Assembly: GCA_023454395.1 (NCBI GenBank)
Contig: JAEYFY010000161.1
Location: 1-17,065, forward strand
DNA: 17,065 nt
Direction: 5' to 3'
From: Pseudomonadota bacterium
GTDB taxonomy: Bacteria > Pseudomonadota > Gammaproteobacteria > Enterobacterales > Enterobacteriaceae
Shown piece by piece: positions 7,763-16,145 of the stretch (position 1 is its first letter; each line of letters begins with the position of its first letter). Both the position numbers and the translations under genes were made by a program. The notes beneath the pieces were generated by a model. The model searched no databases. It was not told where the DNA came from and worked only from the letters and a program-made list of their open reading frames with translations.

Positions 7763-7813
7763 GTTACAAGTAATCCTTAAATAAGGAGTCTATTTGGGAT
7801 TATTTTTTGTAAC
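7763..7813. repeat. Nested dyad in the long noncoding region before mrpA'
   Basis: Outer arms GTTACA (7763-7768) / TGTAAC (7808-7813), middle arms TAATCC (7771-7776) / GGATTA (7797-7802), and an inner palindrome TCCTTA-AA-TAAGGA (7774-7787) that shares bases with the middle arm. Alternative foldings are therefore possible. The rest of 7069-8184 is AT-rich (well over 70 % by eye) and I see no gene in it. Confidence 0.35.
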
Positions 7814-8184
7814 TTAGTTGTATTGAAATTGAATAATTTAATATAAAAATAATTAACATCACCATATATTAATAATTATTTAAATCAATTGGTTATCTGT
7901 ATTTATTAAAAAGTTGTAAAAAATTAGTTAAAGAGGTAATGCGGTAAGAATATAAGTAGTATTATTTTTATCCCATATCTATTTTAAAAAAGCATAAATA
8001 ACATTTTAATCTTTAAATTCATTCAAATCAGAATTTAAACCCTAATCATTTCCCATGTTGAACTTATTTTTAGATGATTGTTTCAATCACTCTTTATGAG
8101 TGTAATTATATTCTGAGTATTCCAATAAAAAATACAATTAATATCAGTGAATTAATAAATTTATATTTAATTAAAATTATGCGG

Positions 8185-8215
8185 TTTGACTTAAATAAAA
8201 ACGCAGAGAATAATA
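8185..8215 (+). promoter_or_regulatory. Candidate mrp' promoter, shared with the mrp switch region
   Basis: Contains TTGACT (8186-8191), a 17-bp spacer and AATAAT (8209-8214), close to the sigma-70 consensus and pointing at mrpA'. The whole 31-bp block matches the reverse complement of 16958-16988 at 27 of 31 positions. That conservation, in a region where flanking DNA has diverged, supports function. It implies a leader of about 220 nt before the ATG at 8443. Confidence 0.65.
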
Positions 8216-8442
8216 AGCCTAACTTGATATGACCTGTTATCTAATTGCATAAATTAATTATTATTCAATTAATTTAATTAGCCAATTAATAATCAAGGTG
8301 ATTGGGTTTGGTAAATAAATAGAATCCTGTAATTTTATTAAGCATGGTTATTTAGCCGTATTTTATGGGCTAATTTACCTGATTAATTAATTGTTGTTAA
8401 TTATTATATTTTCATTAATTACTTTATTTTAGGAAACATAAA

Positions 8443-8967
8443 ATGAAATTAAAACAACTAGGTTTGGTATTAGGTTTATCTGTAATGGCTAGTTCTGCGT
8501 TTGCAGCTGGTGATCAGGGTCATGGTACTGTTGAGTTCTACGGTTCAATCATCGATGCTCCATGCTCTATTGATCCTGAATCTGGCGCTCAACGCATTCC
8601 TTTAGGTCAAGTTTCAACAAGTGCGCTGAAAGATGGTGGCCGTAGCCATTCTCAATCATTCAAAATCAAGCTGTTACAGTGCTCTACTGAAACTTATAAG
8701 TCAGTAAAAACCACTTTTACCGGTGCAGAAGCAGCTGATGTTTTAGAAGGCTCTTTAGGTATTGAGGGTATCGCTAAAAATGCGGCTGTTGTCATTACCA
8801 ATGCGGGTGGTGAGCAAATTAAATTAGGTCAAGCAAGTGCAGCTCAAATGCTAAATGATGGCAATAATGATTTAAATTTTGCCGCTTATTTACAAGGTTC
8901 AACAAAAGCTGCCGCAGTACCTGGTGATTTTACTGCTATCGCAACCTTCGCATTATCTTACCAATAA
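8443..8967 (+). CDS. mrpA': Major fimbrial subunit of the mrp' operon (MrpA-like pilin)
   Basis: A type 1/P-like pilin that polymerises by donor-strand exchange into the fimbrial rod. The 174-residue precursor has a signal peptide cut after AFA (residue 21). Cys41 and Cys80 form the expected pilin disulfide. It closely resembles MrpA of MR/P fimbriae: DQGHGTVEF, GSIIDAPCSI, ALKDGGRS, LEGSLGIEGIAKNAAVVIT, DGNNDLNFAAYLQGS, VPGDFTAIATFAL and the terminal SYQ with penultimate Tyr that docks on the chaperone. AGGA (8431-8434) lies 8 bases upstream. It is the first gene of the operon and is followed by a hairpin. It could complement or antigenically vary the main MR/P pilin. Confidence 0.93.
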   Translation: MKLKQLGLVLGLSVMASSAFAAGDQGHGTVEFYGSIIDAPCSIDPESGAQRIPLGQVSTSALKDGGRSHSQSFKIKLLQCSTETYKSVKTTFTGAEAADVLEGSLGIEGIAKNAAVVITNAGGEQIKLGQASAAQMLNDGNNDLNFAAYLQGSTKAAAVPGDFTAIATFALSYQ

Positions 8968-8977
8968 TAGCAAAAGC

Positions 8978-9012
8978 AAACTCTGTATAAGGATATACAG
9001 AGTTTATTTTCT
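8978..9012 (+). terminator. Hairpin after the major pilin gene (attenuator)
   Basis: Twelve-bp stem AAACTCTGTATA (8978-8989) / TATACAGAGTTT (8994-9005), loop AGGA, followed by ATTTTCT. It lies 10 bp after the mrpA' stop. Hairpins at this place are known in pilus operons to give excess major subunit mRNA by partial termination or by protecting the 3' end. Confidence 0.75.
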
Positions 9013-9355
9013 TAGGAGCTATTTTAAATTTTGGAGTAGAGAAAAAATCGCGACACATTGACATGGTTGATATTACTAATATAAGCATGGCTTAAATATA
9101 AGCAAAATTTAAGTATTTGTCCGCGATTGGGTTCAATAAGTGTTGAAAATAGGGCGTTAAAACTGACCTGTATTATTTTGACTAAGCGTTGTTATTGGGC
9201 AACTTTATTTAGTGTAACTTCTACTCTTATTTCATGTTTTTTCATTATTGGCACGGATAGTCAAAAGCGATGATTTTCCATAAACGGGTATTTAGTATCT
9301 CTCAACACTAAATTCCCAATTTAGATATCATTAAATGGATTGGTTAGGTTTATTT
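9006..9355 (+). other. Gap between pilin and usher genes; position of the missing mrpB
   Basis: MR/P has mrpB between mrpA and mrpC; no such gene is present here. The only open stretch is a short frame at 9127-9273 (TTG start, about 48 codons) with a hydrophobic centre (CYWATLFSVTSTLISCFF) that looks like a signal peptide. It could be the decayed 5' end of a subunit gene or chance. It has no good ribosome site. Confidence 0.35.
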
Positions 9356-11974
9356 ATGGCTAAATTATTCAAGACTACTGATACAAAAGTTGAAGATAAG
9401 AATAAGCAGTACAGAATTCTCCCTATTGCCACACTGATCTATTGCGTTATTTGGGGCATGTCAGGTGTTCCTCATTTGGCATTTGCTACAACGAATAACG
9501 TTGAGTTTAACTCAGATATTCTTGATTTAAGAGATAGAGAAAATATTGATTTATCAGGATTTTCTCAAGAGGGGTATATCACTCCTGGTCGATACGATTT
9601 TATTATTAATATTAATAATCACGAGCTAAGTAATTCATATAGCATTGATTATCTTGTGCCTAAAGATGATCCAAAAGGGAGTGAGCCTTGTATTCCGCCG
9701 CCATTAGTTGAGCAATTTGCATTGAGACCTGAGTGGCTTACAAAAATCACATGGAAAGATGATGGTGCTTGTCTTAATGAGGCATCATTACCAGGGATGA
9801 CGATAAAAACAAACTTAGGGAGTGGTGTTTTTGCAATAACCATTCCTCAAGCTTATGTGGAATATTCATCACCTAACTGGGAGCCACCTTCTCGTTGGGA
9901 TGAGGGAATTGCAGGCGTGTTATTTGACTATAACGTTAATGCCAATGTGAGAAATCCCACAGATGGAAAACAAAAACAGCAAGTCACAGGAAATGGGACA
10001 ACGGGAGCCAATTTAGGTGTTTGGCGTTTTAGAGCTGATTGGCAAGCAAGTTACGAACATACCACTGGGGTTTTTGATAGCACAAGAAATAGTTGGAAAT
10101 GGAACCAATATTATCTCTATCGTGCGATCTCTAAGTGGGGAAGTCGCCTTATTATGGGCGAATCTTATTTACGTTCTGAGATTTTAGATAATTTCCGTTT
10201 TACAGGAATTAGCCTTAATTCTGATGATCAGATGTTACCGCCTAATTTACGAGGGTATGCACCTGAGATAACAGGGATAGCAAAAACGAATGCCAAAGTG
10301 ACTGTTAGTCAGCAAGGCCGCGTTATTTATGAAACACAAGTCGCACCAGGGCCATTCCATATTCAAGATATGAATGATGCAGTGAGTGGGCGTTTAGATA
10401 TTCGTGTTGAAGAGCAAGATGGCTCCATACAAGAATATCAAATGGATACAGCAAATATTCCTTATTTAACACGTCCAGGTCGTGTTCAATATAAATTATC
10501 AGCAGGTAAGCCTTCTAAGATTGATCATAAAACAGAAGGTCCTATTTTTGGTATGGGAGAGTTTTCTTGGGGTATCAATAATGGCTGGTCTTTATATGGT
10601 GCAGCGTTAGTTTCAGGTGACTATAACTCAACATCGATTGGTTTTGGTCGCGATTTAATGATGTTAGGTGCGATTTCTTTTGATGCTACTCATTCATGGG
10701 CCAAAGTTCCCAATGAAGATAAGCATTATCACGGGGGCTCCTATCGTGTTAGTTACTCAAAACGTTTTGAATCAATTGATGGGCAACTGACATTTGCAGG
10801 TTATCGGTTCTCTGATCACAACTTTATGAGTATGGATCAGTATTTAGATCGTCGTTATCGCAATGGCTCTCAAGACAATAATAAAGAGTTTTATACCGTT
10901 ACATTAAGTAAGCAATTTCAGCAATGGGGATTAAGTGCCTACATTAGCTATAGCCATCAAACATACTGGGATAAACCTAATAACGATTATTACAATTTCT
11001 CCTTATCAAAATATATGGATATTGGAAAATTTAAAAATATTAATCTGAGTTTATCGGCTTATCGAAATAGATTTAATGGGAATAATGATAACGGTGTTTA
11101 TTTAAATGTCAGTATGCCGTGGAACGATAAAGCCACTATTAGCTATAACACCGTTATTAATCGTGGCGGTAACTCACATAACCTCAGCTATTTTGATCGT
11201 ATTGATGATAACAATAACTATCGCTTAGGTGCGGGAGTCAGTAGTCGCGGTAAACCATCTGCGGATGCTTATTATACCCATTATGGTGATGCCGCATTAG
11301 TAACGGCTTCAGCAAGTCATATTAATGGTGACTACACCTCTGCCTCTTTATCTTTTCAAGGTGGGGCAACATTAACAAGTAAAGGCGGTGATTTTCATCG
11401 AAATAGTATTCCAGGTGCTGCTCGACTATTAATTGACACAAAAGGCGTCGCTAACGTACCGGTGAAAAGTTTGAATGCCGTTTCTCATTCTAATTATTTT
11501 GGTAAAGCAGTCATTCCCGATATTAATAATTACTATCTGGGAAGTGCTTCTGTCGATTTGGAAAAATTGCCAGATAATGTTGAAGCATTACGCTCAATTC
11601 AACAATTAACGTTGACAGAAGGGGCTATTGGTTATCGCCAATTTGATGTGATTTCAGGACAAAAAGCGATGGCAATTGTGCGTCTACAAAATGGAACTTA
11701 TCCACCTTTTGGCGCAAGCGTTATGACATTAAATAGTCGTGAATTAGGCATCATTAATGATAACGGTAATGTGTATTTAAGCGGTATTAATTCTGGCGAT
11801 ACGCTAAATGTACGTTGGAACGGCCGCAATCAATGCCAGCTAATTATACCTCAATTAGCGGATGCTCAACTGATCACTTCTTTAGCATTAACGTGTGAAG
11901 GAGGATCACCTGCGATTACAACACCGCTGGTGGAAGAACATAAACCGAAAAAATTCTTTCAATCTAGCAATTAA
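9356..11974 (+). CDS. mrpC': Outer-membrane fimbrial usher (MrpC-like)
   Basis: An FimD/PapC-family usher that accepts chaperone-subunit complexes and forms the outer-membrane pore for pilus assembly. From ATG 9356 it is 872 residues, normal for the family. A long signal peptide (1-44, cut after LAFA) precedes the N-terminal periplasmic domain (NVEFNSDILDL, GRYDFIININ, an internal Cys pair). The beta-barrel with plug follows (LGVWRFRADW, ESYLRSEILDNFRFTG, GYAPEITGIAKTNAKVTVSQ, PGPFHIQDMN). The C-terminal domains carry YPPFGASV and a final Cys pair (NQCQLI, LTCEGG). I prefer ATG 9356, with AGG 7 bases upstream, over ATG 9335, which has no ribosome site. It lies 388 bp after mrpA' and 29 bp before the chaperone gene. 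Confidence 0.93.
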   Translation: MAKLFKTTDTKVEDKNKQYRILPIATLIYCVIWGMSGVPHLAFATTNNVEFNSDILDLRDRENIDLSGFSQEGYITPGRYDFIININNHELSNSYSIDYLVPKDDPKGSEPCIPPPLVEQFALRPEWLTKITWKDDGACLNEASLPGMTIKTNLGSGVFAITIPQAYVEYSSPNWEPPSRWDEGIAGVLFDYNVNANVRNPTDGKQKQQVTGNGTTGANLGVWRFRADWQASYEHTTGVFDSTRNSWKWNQYYLYRAISKWGSRLIMGESYLRSEILDNFRFTGISLNSDDQMLPPNLRGYAPEITGIAKTNAKVTVSQQGRVIYETQVAPGPFHIQDMNDAVSGRLDIRVEEQDGSIQEYQMDTANIPYLTRPGRVQYKLSAGKPSKIDHKTEGPIFGMGEFSWGINNGWSLYGAALVSGDYNSTSIGFGRDLMMLGAISFDATHSWAKVPNEDKHYHGGSYRVSYSKRFESIDGQLTFAGYRFSDHNFMSMDQYLDRRYRNGSQDNNKEFYTVTLSKQFQQWGLSAYISYSHQTYWDKPNNDYYNFSLSKYMDIGKFKNINLSLSAYRNRFNGNNDNGVYLNVSMPWNDKATISYNTVINRGGNSHNLSYFDRIDDNNNYRLGAGVSSRGKPSADAYYTHYGDAALVTASASHINGDYTSASLSFQGGATLTSKGGDFHRNSIPGAARLLIDTKGVANVPVKSLNAVSHSNYFGKAVIPDINNYYLGSASVDLEKLPDNVEALRSIQQLTLTEGAIGYRQFDVISGQKAMAIVRLQNGTYPPFGASVMTLNSRELGIINDNGNVYLSGINSGDTLNVRWNGRNQCQLIIPQLADAQLITSLALTCEGGSPAITTPLVEEHKPKKFFQSSN

Positions 11975-12003
11975 ATAATTTACAGAAAAAAGAGTAATTA
12001 AAG

Positions 12004-12762
12004 ATGATGGCTTTGAAACGTTCATACATTGTAGCAACCACTTTATTGACGGGAATGATTTTTACTCAACAAGCGATAGCCGCGATCGCATTAGATCGTA
12101 CTCGCGTTATTTTTAATGGTGGCGAAAAATCAGTAAGTCTTAATATTAGTAATCAAAATAAAGAATTGCCTTATTTAGCTCAAGGATGGATGGAAAATGA
12201 GAACGGGGAAAAAATAGAAAGCCCCCTTATTGTATTGCCACCTATCCAACGAATTGAGCCAAGTGATAAAAGCCAAATAAAAATACAAGCACTGCCAGAT
12301 ATTTCTAAATTACCCAATGATAGAGAGAGTGTTTTTTATTTTAACTTACGCGAAATTCCGCCACGCAGTGATAAACCTAATGTATTACAAATAGCGTTAC
12401 AAACGAGAATTAAATTGTTTTATCGACCAAAAGCAATTTATGCCACACAAACCGATTTAAGTAATCCTTGGCAGGAAAAAATCACCTTAACTAAGCAAGG
12501 CGATAGTTACATTGTGCATAACCCAACGCCTTATTACGTCACTATTGTTGACGGATTAACAGAACTCAAAGGTGAGAGTTTAGAGGGGTTTGTGCCTTTA
12601 ATGGTTGATCCTAAAGGGCAGGGAAAACTGAACTTAAAAGCTTCTGAATTTGGTGTGTTCCCCGTATTAAGTTATATCAATGATTATGGTGGACGCCCGA
12701 GATTGAAATTTAACTGCAATGGCTCTGAATGCAAAGTTGTAGAAACCGACTCTGGATATTAA
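12004..12762 (+). CDS. mrpD': Periplasmic fimbrial chaperone (MrpD/PapD-like)
   Basis: A two-domain immunoglobulin-fold chaperone that folds pilins in the periplasm and donates a strand to them. The 252-residue precursor has a signal peptide cut after QQAIA (residue 26). The active-site pair is present: Arg34 in LDRTRVIF corresponds to PapD Arg8, and Lys137 in ALQTRIKLFYRP to PapD Lys112. The F1-G1 loop before it has alternating hydrophobics as in short-loop (FGS) chaperones. A C-terminal Cys pair (FNCNGSEC) matches PapD. An alternative ATG at 12007 would remove one residue. It follows the usher by 29 bp and precedes the first minor pilin by 11 bp, so translation is probably coupled. Confidence 0.93.
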   Translation: MMALKRSYIVATTLLTGMIFTQQAIAAIALDRTRVIFNGGEKSVSLNISNQNKELPYLAQGWMENENGEKIESPLIVLPPIQRIEPSDKSQIKIQALPDISKLPNDRESVFYFNLREIPPRSDKPNVLQIALQTRIKLFYRPKAIYATQTDLSNPWQEKITLTKQGDSYIVHNPTPYYVTIVDGLTELKGESLEGFVPLMVDPKGQGKLNLKASEFGVFPVLSYINDYGGRPRLKFNCNGSECKVVETDSGY

Positions 12763-12773
12763 TAGGGTGAAAT

Positions 12774-13334
12774 ATGTTTATAAAACAGCAGTTTAATAGG
12801 ATTTTGGCAATCTTTATTTTTATTCTACTTATTTCTATGGGAGGAGTAAGTTCAACTGCTGTTGCAAACGTATTTCCTAGAGCAATGGTGTCACGCGATG
12901 ATCCCGTGGAGCCTATTTATCCTATTCGAATTAATATCACTGGTTATGTTATCGCATTCCCACCTTGCATGATAAATGATGGCAAAACAGTAGAAGTTAA
13001 TTTTGGTGAAATACTGAGTACTCAGGTTGATGGTTCTAATTATAAGCGACCTATTAATTACAATGCTTCATGTGAGCATATGCCTATCAATACACTGAAT
13101 CTCTCAGTCGACGGCAATGGAACTTTTTTTGATGCAAATGCTTTAACGACAAATATACCGGGTTTAGGTGTGCGTGTTTTGTATCAGAACAAAGAACTTA
13201 AGTTAGGTCAAAAAATTAATTTTACCTACCCTGATTTACCTGTACTTGAAGCTGTGCCTGTGCGTGATCTTTCTACTTCGTTAACCGGAGGGGATTTTTC
13301 TGCTACCGCAACATTACGTATGGAATATCAGTAG
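12774..13334 (+). CDS. mrpE': Minor fimbrial subunit (MrpE-like)
   Basis: A pilin-like minor subunit, probably of the tip or an adaptor. The 186-residue precursor has a hydrophobic signal peptide to about residue 31 (STAVA). The pilin domain has NITGYVIAFPPCMIND with the first Cys, a second Cys in YNASCEHMP, and the chaperone-docking end ATLRMEYQ. The sequence is PapE/PapK-like. Its closing stretch (AVPVRDLSTSLTGGDFSATATL) resembles the next gene's (AVPVKRPGSTLQKGAFETTATL), so E' and F' are probably paralogues. It starts 11 bp after mrpD'. Its stop codon lies within the next gene's ribosome site. Confidence 0.88.
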   Translation: MFIKQQFNRILAIFIFILLISMGGVSSTAVANVFPRAMVSRDDPVEPIYPIRINITGYVIAFPPCMINDGKTVEVNFGEILSTQVDGSNYKRPINYNASCEHMPINTLNLSVDGNGTFFDANALTTNIPGLGVRVLYQNKELKLGQKINFTYPDLPVLEAVPVRDLSTSLTGGDFSATATLRMEYQ

Positions 13335-13345
13335 GAGGATATTTG

Positions 13346-13837
13346 ATGTTTTCTAAATCAAAACAGGCTTTGCTTATTACTTTATTTACTGTTTTTCCAT
13401 TATGGAGTGACGCTGTTGAACCTAATTTGAGGCTATTTGGCACGTTATTAATTCCACCACCTTGTGTGATTCAGGACAACGGAATGATTAGCGTCTATTT
13501 TGGCAACAATGTTGGTGCTAATCGAATTGACGGTATTAATTATACGCAACCTGTGAATTACACCTTGAAATGTGAAGGTAACTCAACGCAGTGGGCATTA
13601 GGGCTTTCAATTATAGGGATCAAAAGTCAATTCGATGATGCGGCATTACAAACCAATATCACGGATTTAGCTATACATATTACAAGAGATGGTGAGCCTT
13701 TTATTTTAAATGAACGCTTTGTTATTACGCCAAATAAACCTCCCATAATTCAAGCTGTTCCCGTAAAAAGACCCGGAAGTACTTTACAAAAAGGGGCTTT
13801 TGAAACAACGGCAACCTTACTTGCTGAATATCAATAG
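13346..13837 (+). CDS. mrpF': Minor fimbrial subunit (MrpF-like)
   Basis: A 163-residue pilin-like subunit, by position and size the PapF-type adaptor near the tip. A signal peptide runs to about residue 23 (LWSDA). The first Cys is in FGTLLIPPPCVI and the second in YTLKCEGN, and it ends LLAEYQ. ATG 13346 has GGAGG at 13334-13338, 7 bases upstream; a TTG at 13343 is an in-frame but poorer choice. The TAG of mrpE' forms part of the TAGGAGG sequence, so the end of E' translation and F' initiation are tightly coupled. Confidence 0.88.
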   Translation: MFSKSKQALLITLFTVFPLWSDAVEPNLRLFGTLLIPPPCVIQDNGMISVYFGNNVGANRIDGINYTQPVNYTLKCEGNSTQWALGLSIIGIKSQFDDAALQTNITDLAIHITRDGEPFILNERFVITPNKPPIIQAVPVKRPGSTLQKGAFETTATLLAEYQ

Positions 13838-13847
13838 GAGTATGAGG

Positions 13848-14384
13848 ATGGCATTAAAAATATTATCACTGAGTACCCTTTTATTAATAGGGAATATTTC
13901 AATGGTTAATGCAAATCCTAATATGCGTTTTTATGGCGAATTAGTGGATGATCCCTGCGTCATTAATCCTGGGGATGAAACGGTGATACTCACATTCGGC
14001 AATGTGCCAGAGAACTTTTTTTATACGGGGATCGGCAGAACAGATAGCCAAGGATTTGAGATCCATTTATCAGAATGTGATCTTTCGATTAATAAAAAAG
14101 TCCGAGTCACTTTTAAAGGAGATGAAAATCAAGCAATGGCAGGGAAAGGTTTTCTTGCATTAAGCCCAGGTAGTAGAGCTTCTGGAATTGCCATTGGATT
14201 AGAGGATGCCAATGGAAGCCCGTTACGGATAAATCAGCAATCTAGCAGTATAGCCCTAGATTCAGGAAGCTCCGTTTTAAAATTTAGTGCTTTTATTCAA
14301 GCCGAGCCAGCAGCTATCACTAACCAGTCAATAAGACGGGGGCGTTTTAGCGCTATTGCTACATTCCATCTGAATTATGACTAG
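13848..14384 (+). CDS. mrpG': Minor fimbrial subunit (MrpG-like)
   Basis: A 178-residue pilin-like subunit. A signal peptide (MALKILSLSTLLLIGNISMVNA) runs to residue 22. The pilin core has FYGELVDDPCVINPG with the first Cys, HLSECDLS with the second, and an end FSAIATFHLNYD. Most family members end in Gln or similar; Asp here is a small oddity. ATG 13848 has GGAG (13837-13840) 7 bases upstream; ATG 13842 is too close to it. The ribosome site again overlaps the preceding TAG. Its terminal pattern is nearer to the major pilin than to E' or F'. Its exact place in the fimbria is not clear from sequence. Confidence 0.87.
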   Translation: MALKILSLSTLLLIGNISMVNANPNMRFYGELVDDPCVINPGDETVILTFGNVPENFFYTGIGRTDSQGFEIHLSECDLSINKKVRVTFKGDENQAMAGKGFLALSPGSRASGIAIGLEDANGSPLRINQQSSSIALDSGSSVLKFSAFIQAEPAAITNQSIRRGRFSAIATFHLNYD

Positions 14385-14402
14385 TGTCAACTTGGGGTTT
14401 AT

Positions 14403-15251
14403 ATGCTGATATTTAAACGAAGACTACTTTTTTCTTTATTCACTACCACGTTATTTTTTTCAACATCCTCACTTGCGGCGATTTTTTCTTATATTACAGA
14501 ATCGAAGCCGGTTGGTACTGATGGAAAAGGTGCTGATTACACTTTTATCATCCAGCGTTGGGACCCTGAACCGCCTACAGCAATGAATCCTTGTTATAAG
14601 AAAAAACCTTGTTATATAACGATTAATCATCGCCATCAACCTAATCAATCCGGTGGTTCTGCAACGAGAACCATCCTAAGTGATGGGCATAAATACCGCA
14701 CTATGGAAGATTTACGCATTGCGGTTACGAAAGAATTAGGGGGATTTCCTTATGGCCCCGATGTAGCAATACATCGATACGTTGATACGAACTCTCTTCA
14801 AGAATGTGTGGGGATTTTTTATCAGCCTAATGCTTATGGTTTTGCTGACAATGGCTATTTATTGCCAGGATCTATCTGTGCTATTGCGCCTCCTCCTATT
14901 GGGCACTGTGACATTTTAGCCGATTCTGTCGATTTAAATTACGGCAATCTTAGTGAAAATGAATTGGATGGTGCAGTGCGTTCAAAAACAGTAAATATAA
15001 CGTGTAATCAATATGTTACTTTAAATGTTATTGCAACAGGAATGATGAGCAGGGGAGTATCACTACGCAGTGATGATAGTTTGTACGCTAATTTATTTAT
15101 TAATGACAGGCCTGGTGAAGAGGGGGATGTCATTTTTGTTGGCAAAGGCCAAATGACCTCTATACAAGTAAGTTCTAAATTGATAACCAATGGACATGTT
15201 GCTCCTGGTTACTTTTCTGGTTCTGGGGCGTTGATCTTAACGTTACCATAA
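14403..15251 (+). CDS. mrpH': Two-domain tip adhesin (MrpH-like)
   Basis: A 282-residue fimbrial tip adhesin. A signal peptide runs to about residue 25 (TSSLA). The lectin-like N-terminal domain (about 26-160) has Cys pairs (NPC...KPC; QEC...SIC). A histidine cluster NHRHQ (His76, His78) plus His124 corresponds to the zinc-binding triad described for MrpH. A proline hinge (APPPIG, 162-167) leads to a C-terminal pilin domain (GHCDIL, ITCNQY) for chaperone and pilus docking, ending GALILTLP. It is a little longer than MrpH of MR/P as I recall it (about 275). GGGG lies 5 bases before the ATG. The conserved triad suggests the duplicate adhesin is functional and may bind the same type of target. 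Confidence 0.9.
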   Translation: MLIFKRRLLFSLFTTTLFFSTSSLAAIFSYITESKPVGTDGKGADYTFIIQRWDPEPPTAMNPCYKKKPCYITINHRHQPNQSGGSATRTILSDGHKYRTMEDLRIAVTKELGGFPYGPDVAIHRYVDTNSLQECVGIFYQPNAYGFADNGYLLPGSICAIAPPPIGHCDILADSVDLNYGNLSENELDGAVRSKTVNITCNQYVTLNVIATGMMSRGVSLRSDDSLYANLFINDRPGEEGDVIFVGKGQMTSIQVSSKLITNGHVAPGYFSGSGALILTLP

Positions 15252-15268
15252 TAAAAGGTTGAAATATC

Positions 15269-15589
15269 ATGGTGAGATATCGTCGCGCAAATATTGATGT
15301 AAATGTACTCGTAGGTAAACGGATACAGATAAAACGTAAAGAGTTAGGTTACACGGGAAGCCAATTAGCGGCTAAATTAGGTGTTAGCCAACAACAATTC
15401 TCCCGTTATGAAAGAGGAATGAATAAAATAGATTTAAGTTATCTTGTGTTATTAGCGAACTACTTAAATACCCCTATTCATTGGTTTTTTGAGGATTGTT
15501 TCTCTTCTACTTCATCAAAAAAAAGCAAACTTTTTGATAAACACAGTGATAACTCGGCGAGGAAAGCGTTAGAAGCATTCTTGTATTAG
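15269..15589 (+). CDS. mrpJ': HTH transcriptional regulator, MrpJ family
   Basis: A 106-residue XRE-type DNA-binding protein with the helix-turn-helix at about 31-50 (SQLAAKLGVSQQQFSRYE) in a five-helix domain at 16-72. It is last in the operon, 17 bp after the adhesin gene, exactly like mrpJ. MrpJ-family proteins in Proteus repress flhDC and so swarming when fimbriae are made, and regulate other fimbrial loci. That role here is inference from family and position. The C-terminal tail (about 78-106) is Ser/Lys-rich and variable. Confidence 0.92.
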   Translation: MVRYRRANIDVNVLVGKRIQIKRKELGYTGSQLAAKLGVSQQQFSRYERGMNKIDLSYLVLLANYLNTPIHWFFEDCFSSTSSKKSKLFDKHSDNSARKALEAFLY

Positions 15590-15726
15590 CCTTTATTAAA
15601 GACAAAACAGAGCTGTATTTTTAATAGTAACGCCTATTTAGATAAGGCTAAGAGGGGGATTTTTCGCTGTTTCCGTCGATAAGTCTATTTTATACGCTTG
15701 ATATGAGGTCTTTTTTTATATGCAAC

Positions 15727-15772
15727 AGGTAATCACTATCCCTCTTTCTATTTCTAGGGATAGTGATTACCT
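15727..15772. repeat. Perfect 17-bp inverted repeat between mrpJ' and mrpI
   Basis: AGGTAATCACTATCCCT (15727-15743) and its exact complement (15756-15772) flank a 12-base loop. It lies 138 bp after mrpJ' and about 370 bp beyond mrpI on the other strand. No T run follows on either strand, so it is not a textbook terminator. It may stabilise the 3' end of the mrp' transcript or be the trace of a mobile repeat. The rest of 15590-16145 is AT-rich and without a recognisable gene. Confidence 0.75.
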
Positions 15773-16145
15773 AATATGTATAATATGTAGGAAAATACGA
15801 CAAATAACAGCTAATAATATTTTGAATAAACTTTATCTAATATGACTTTTGGTTTGTTATAAATTATTCTAATGTATCTGGTGGTTTTTTATACCTGTTT
15901 GAAATAGCGATAATAGACATCATTAAATTTAGAATGATAAAAGATTATGCATAAAATAGGATTACTTTTCCATAAAGAATATCTTTAATTAAGCATAAAA
16001 ATGTTATTTTTATATTTGATATTAAGTTGTGTTAATCTTTTTTTAATAAAAAATACAAAAAATATCTTTATTCTCATTGAAAAAATATAGCCTATTATAA
16101 TTAATGCAATAATTCTCGAAAACTATTTTTATTAAAAAATAAATA

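Noticed and set aside
8879..9061. 60-codon frame across the end of mrpA'
   Set aside because: Overlaps the pilin gene and runs through its hairpin; no family features.
9649..9843. Minus-strand frame inside the usher gene
   Set aside because: Shadow of the usher coding sequence.
15008..15190. Minus-strand frame inside the adhesin gene
   Set aside because: Shadow of the mrpH' coding sequence.
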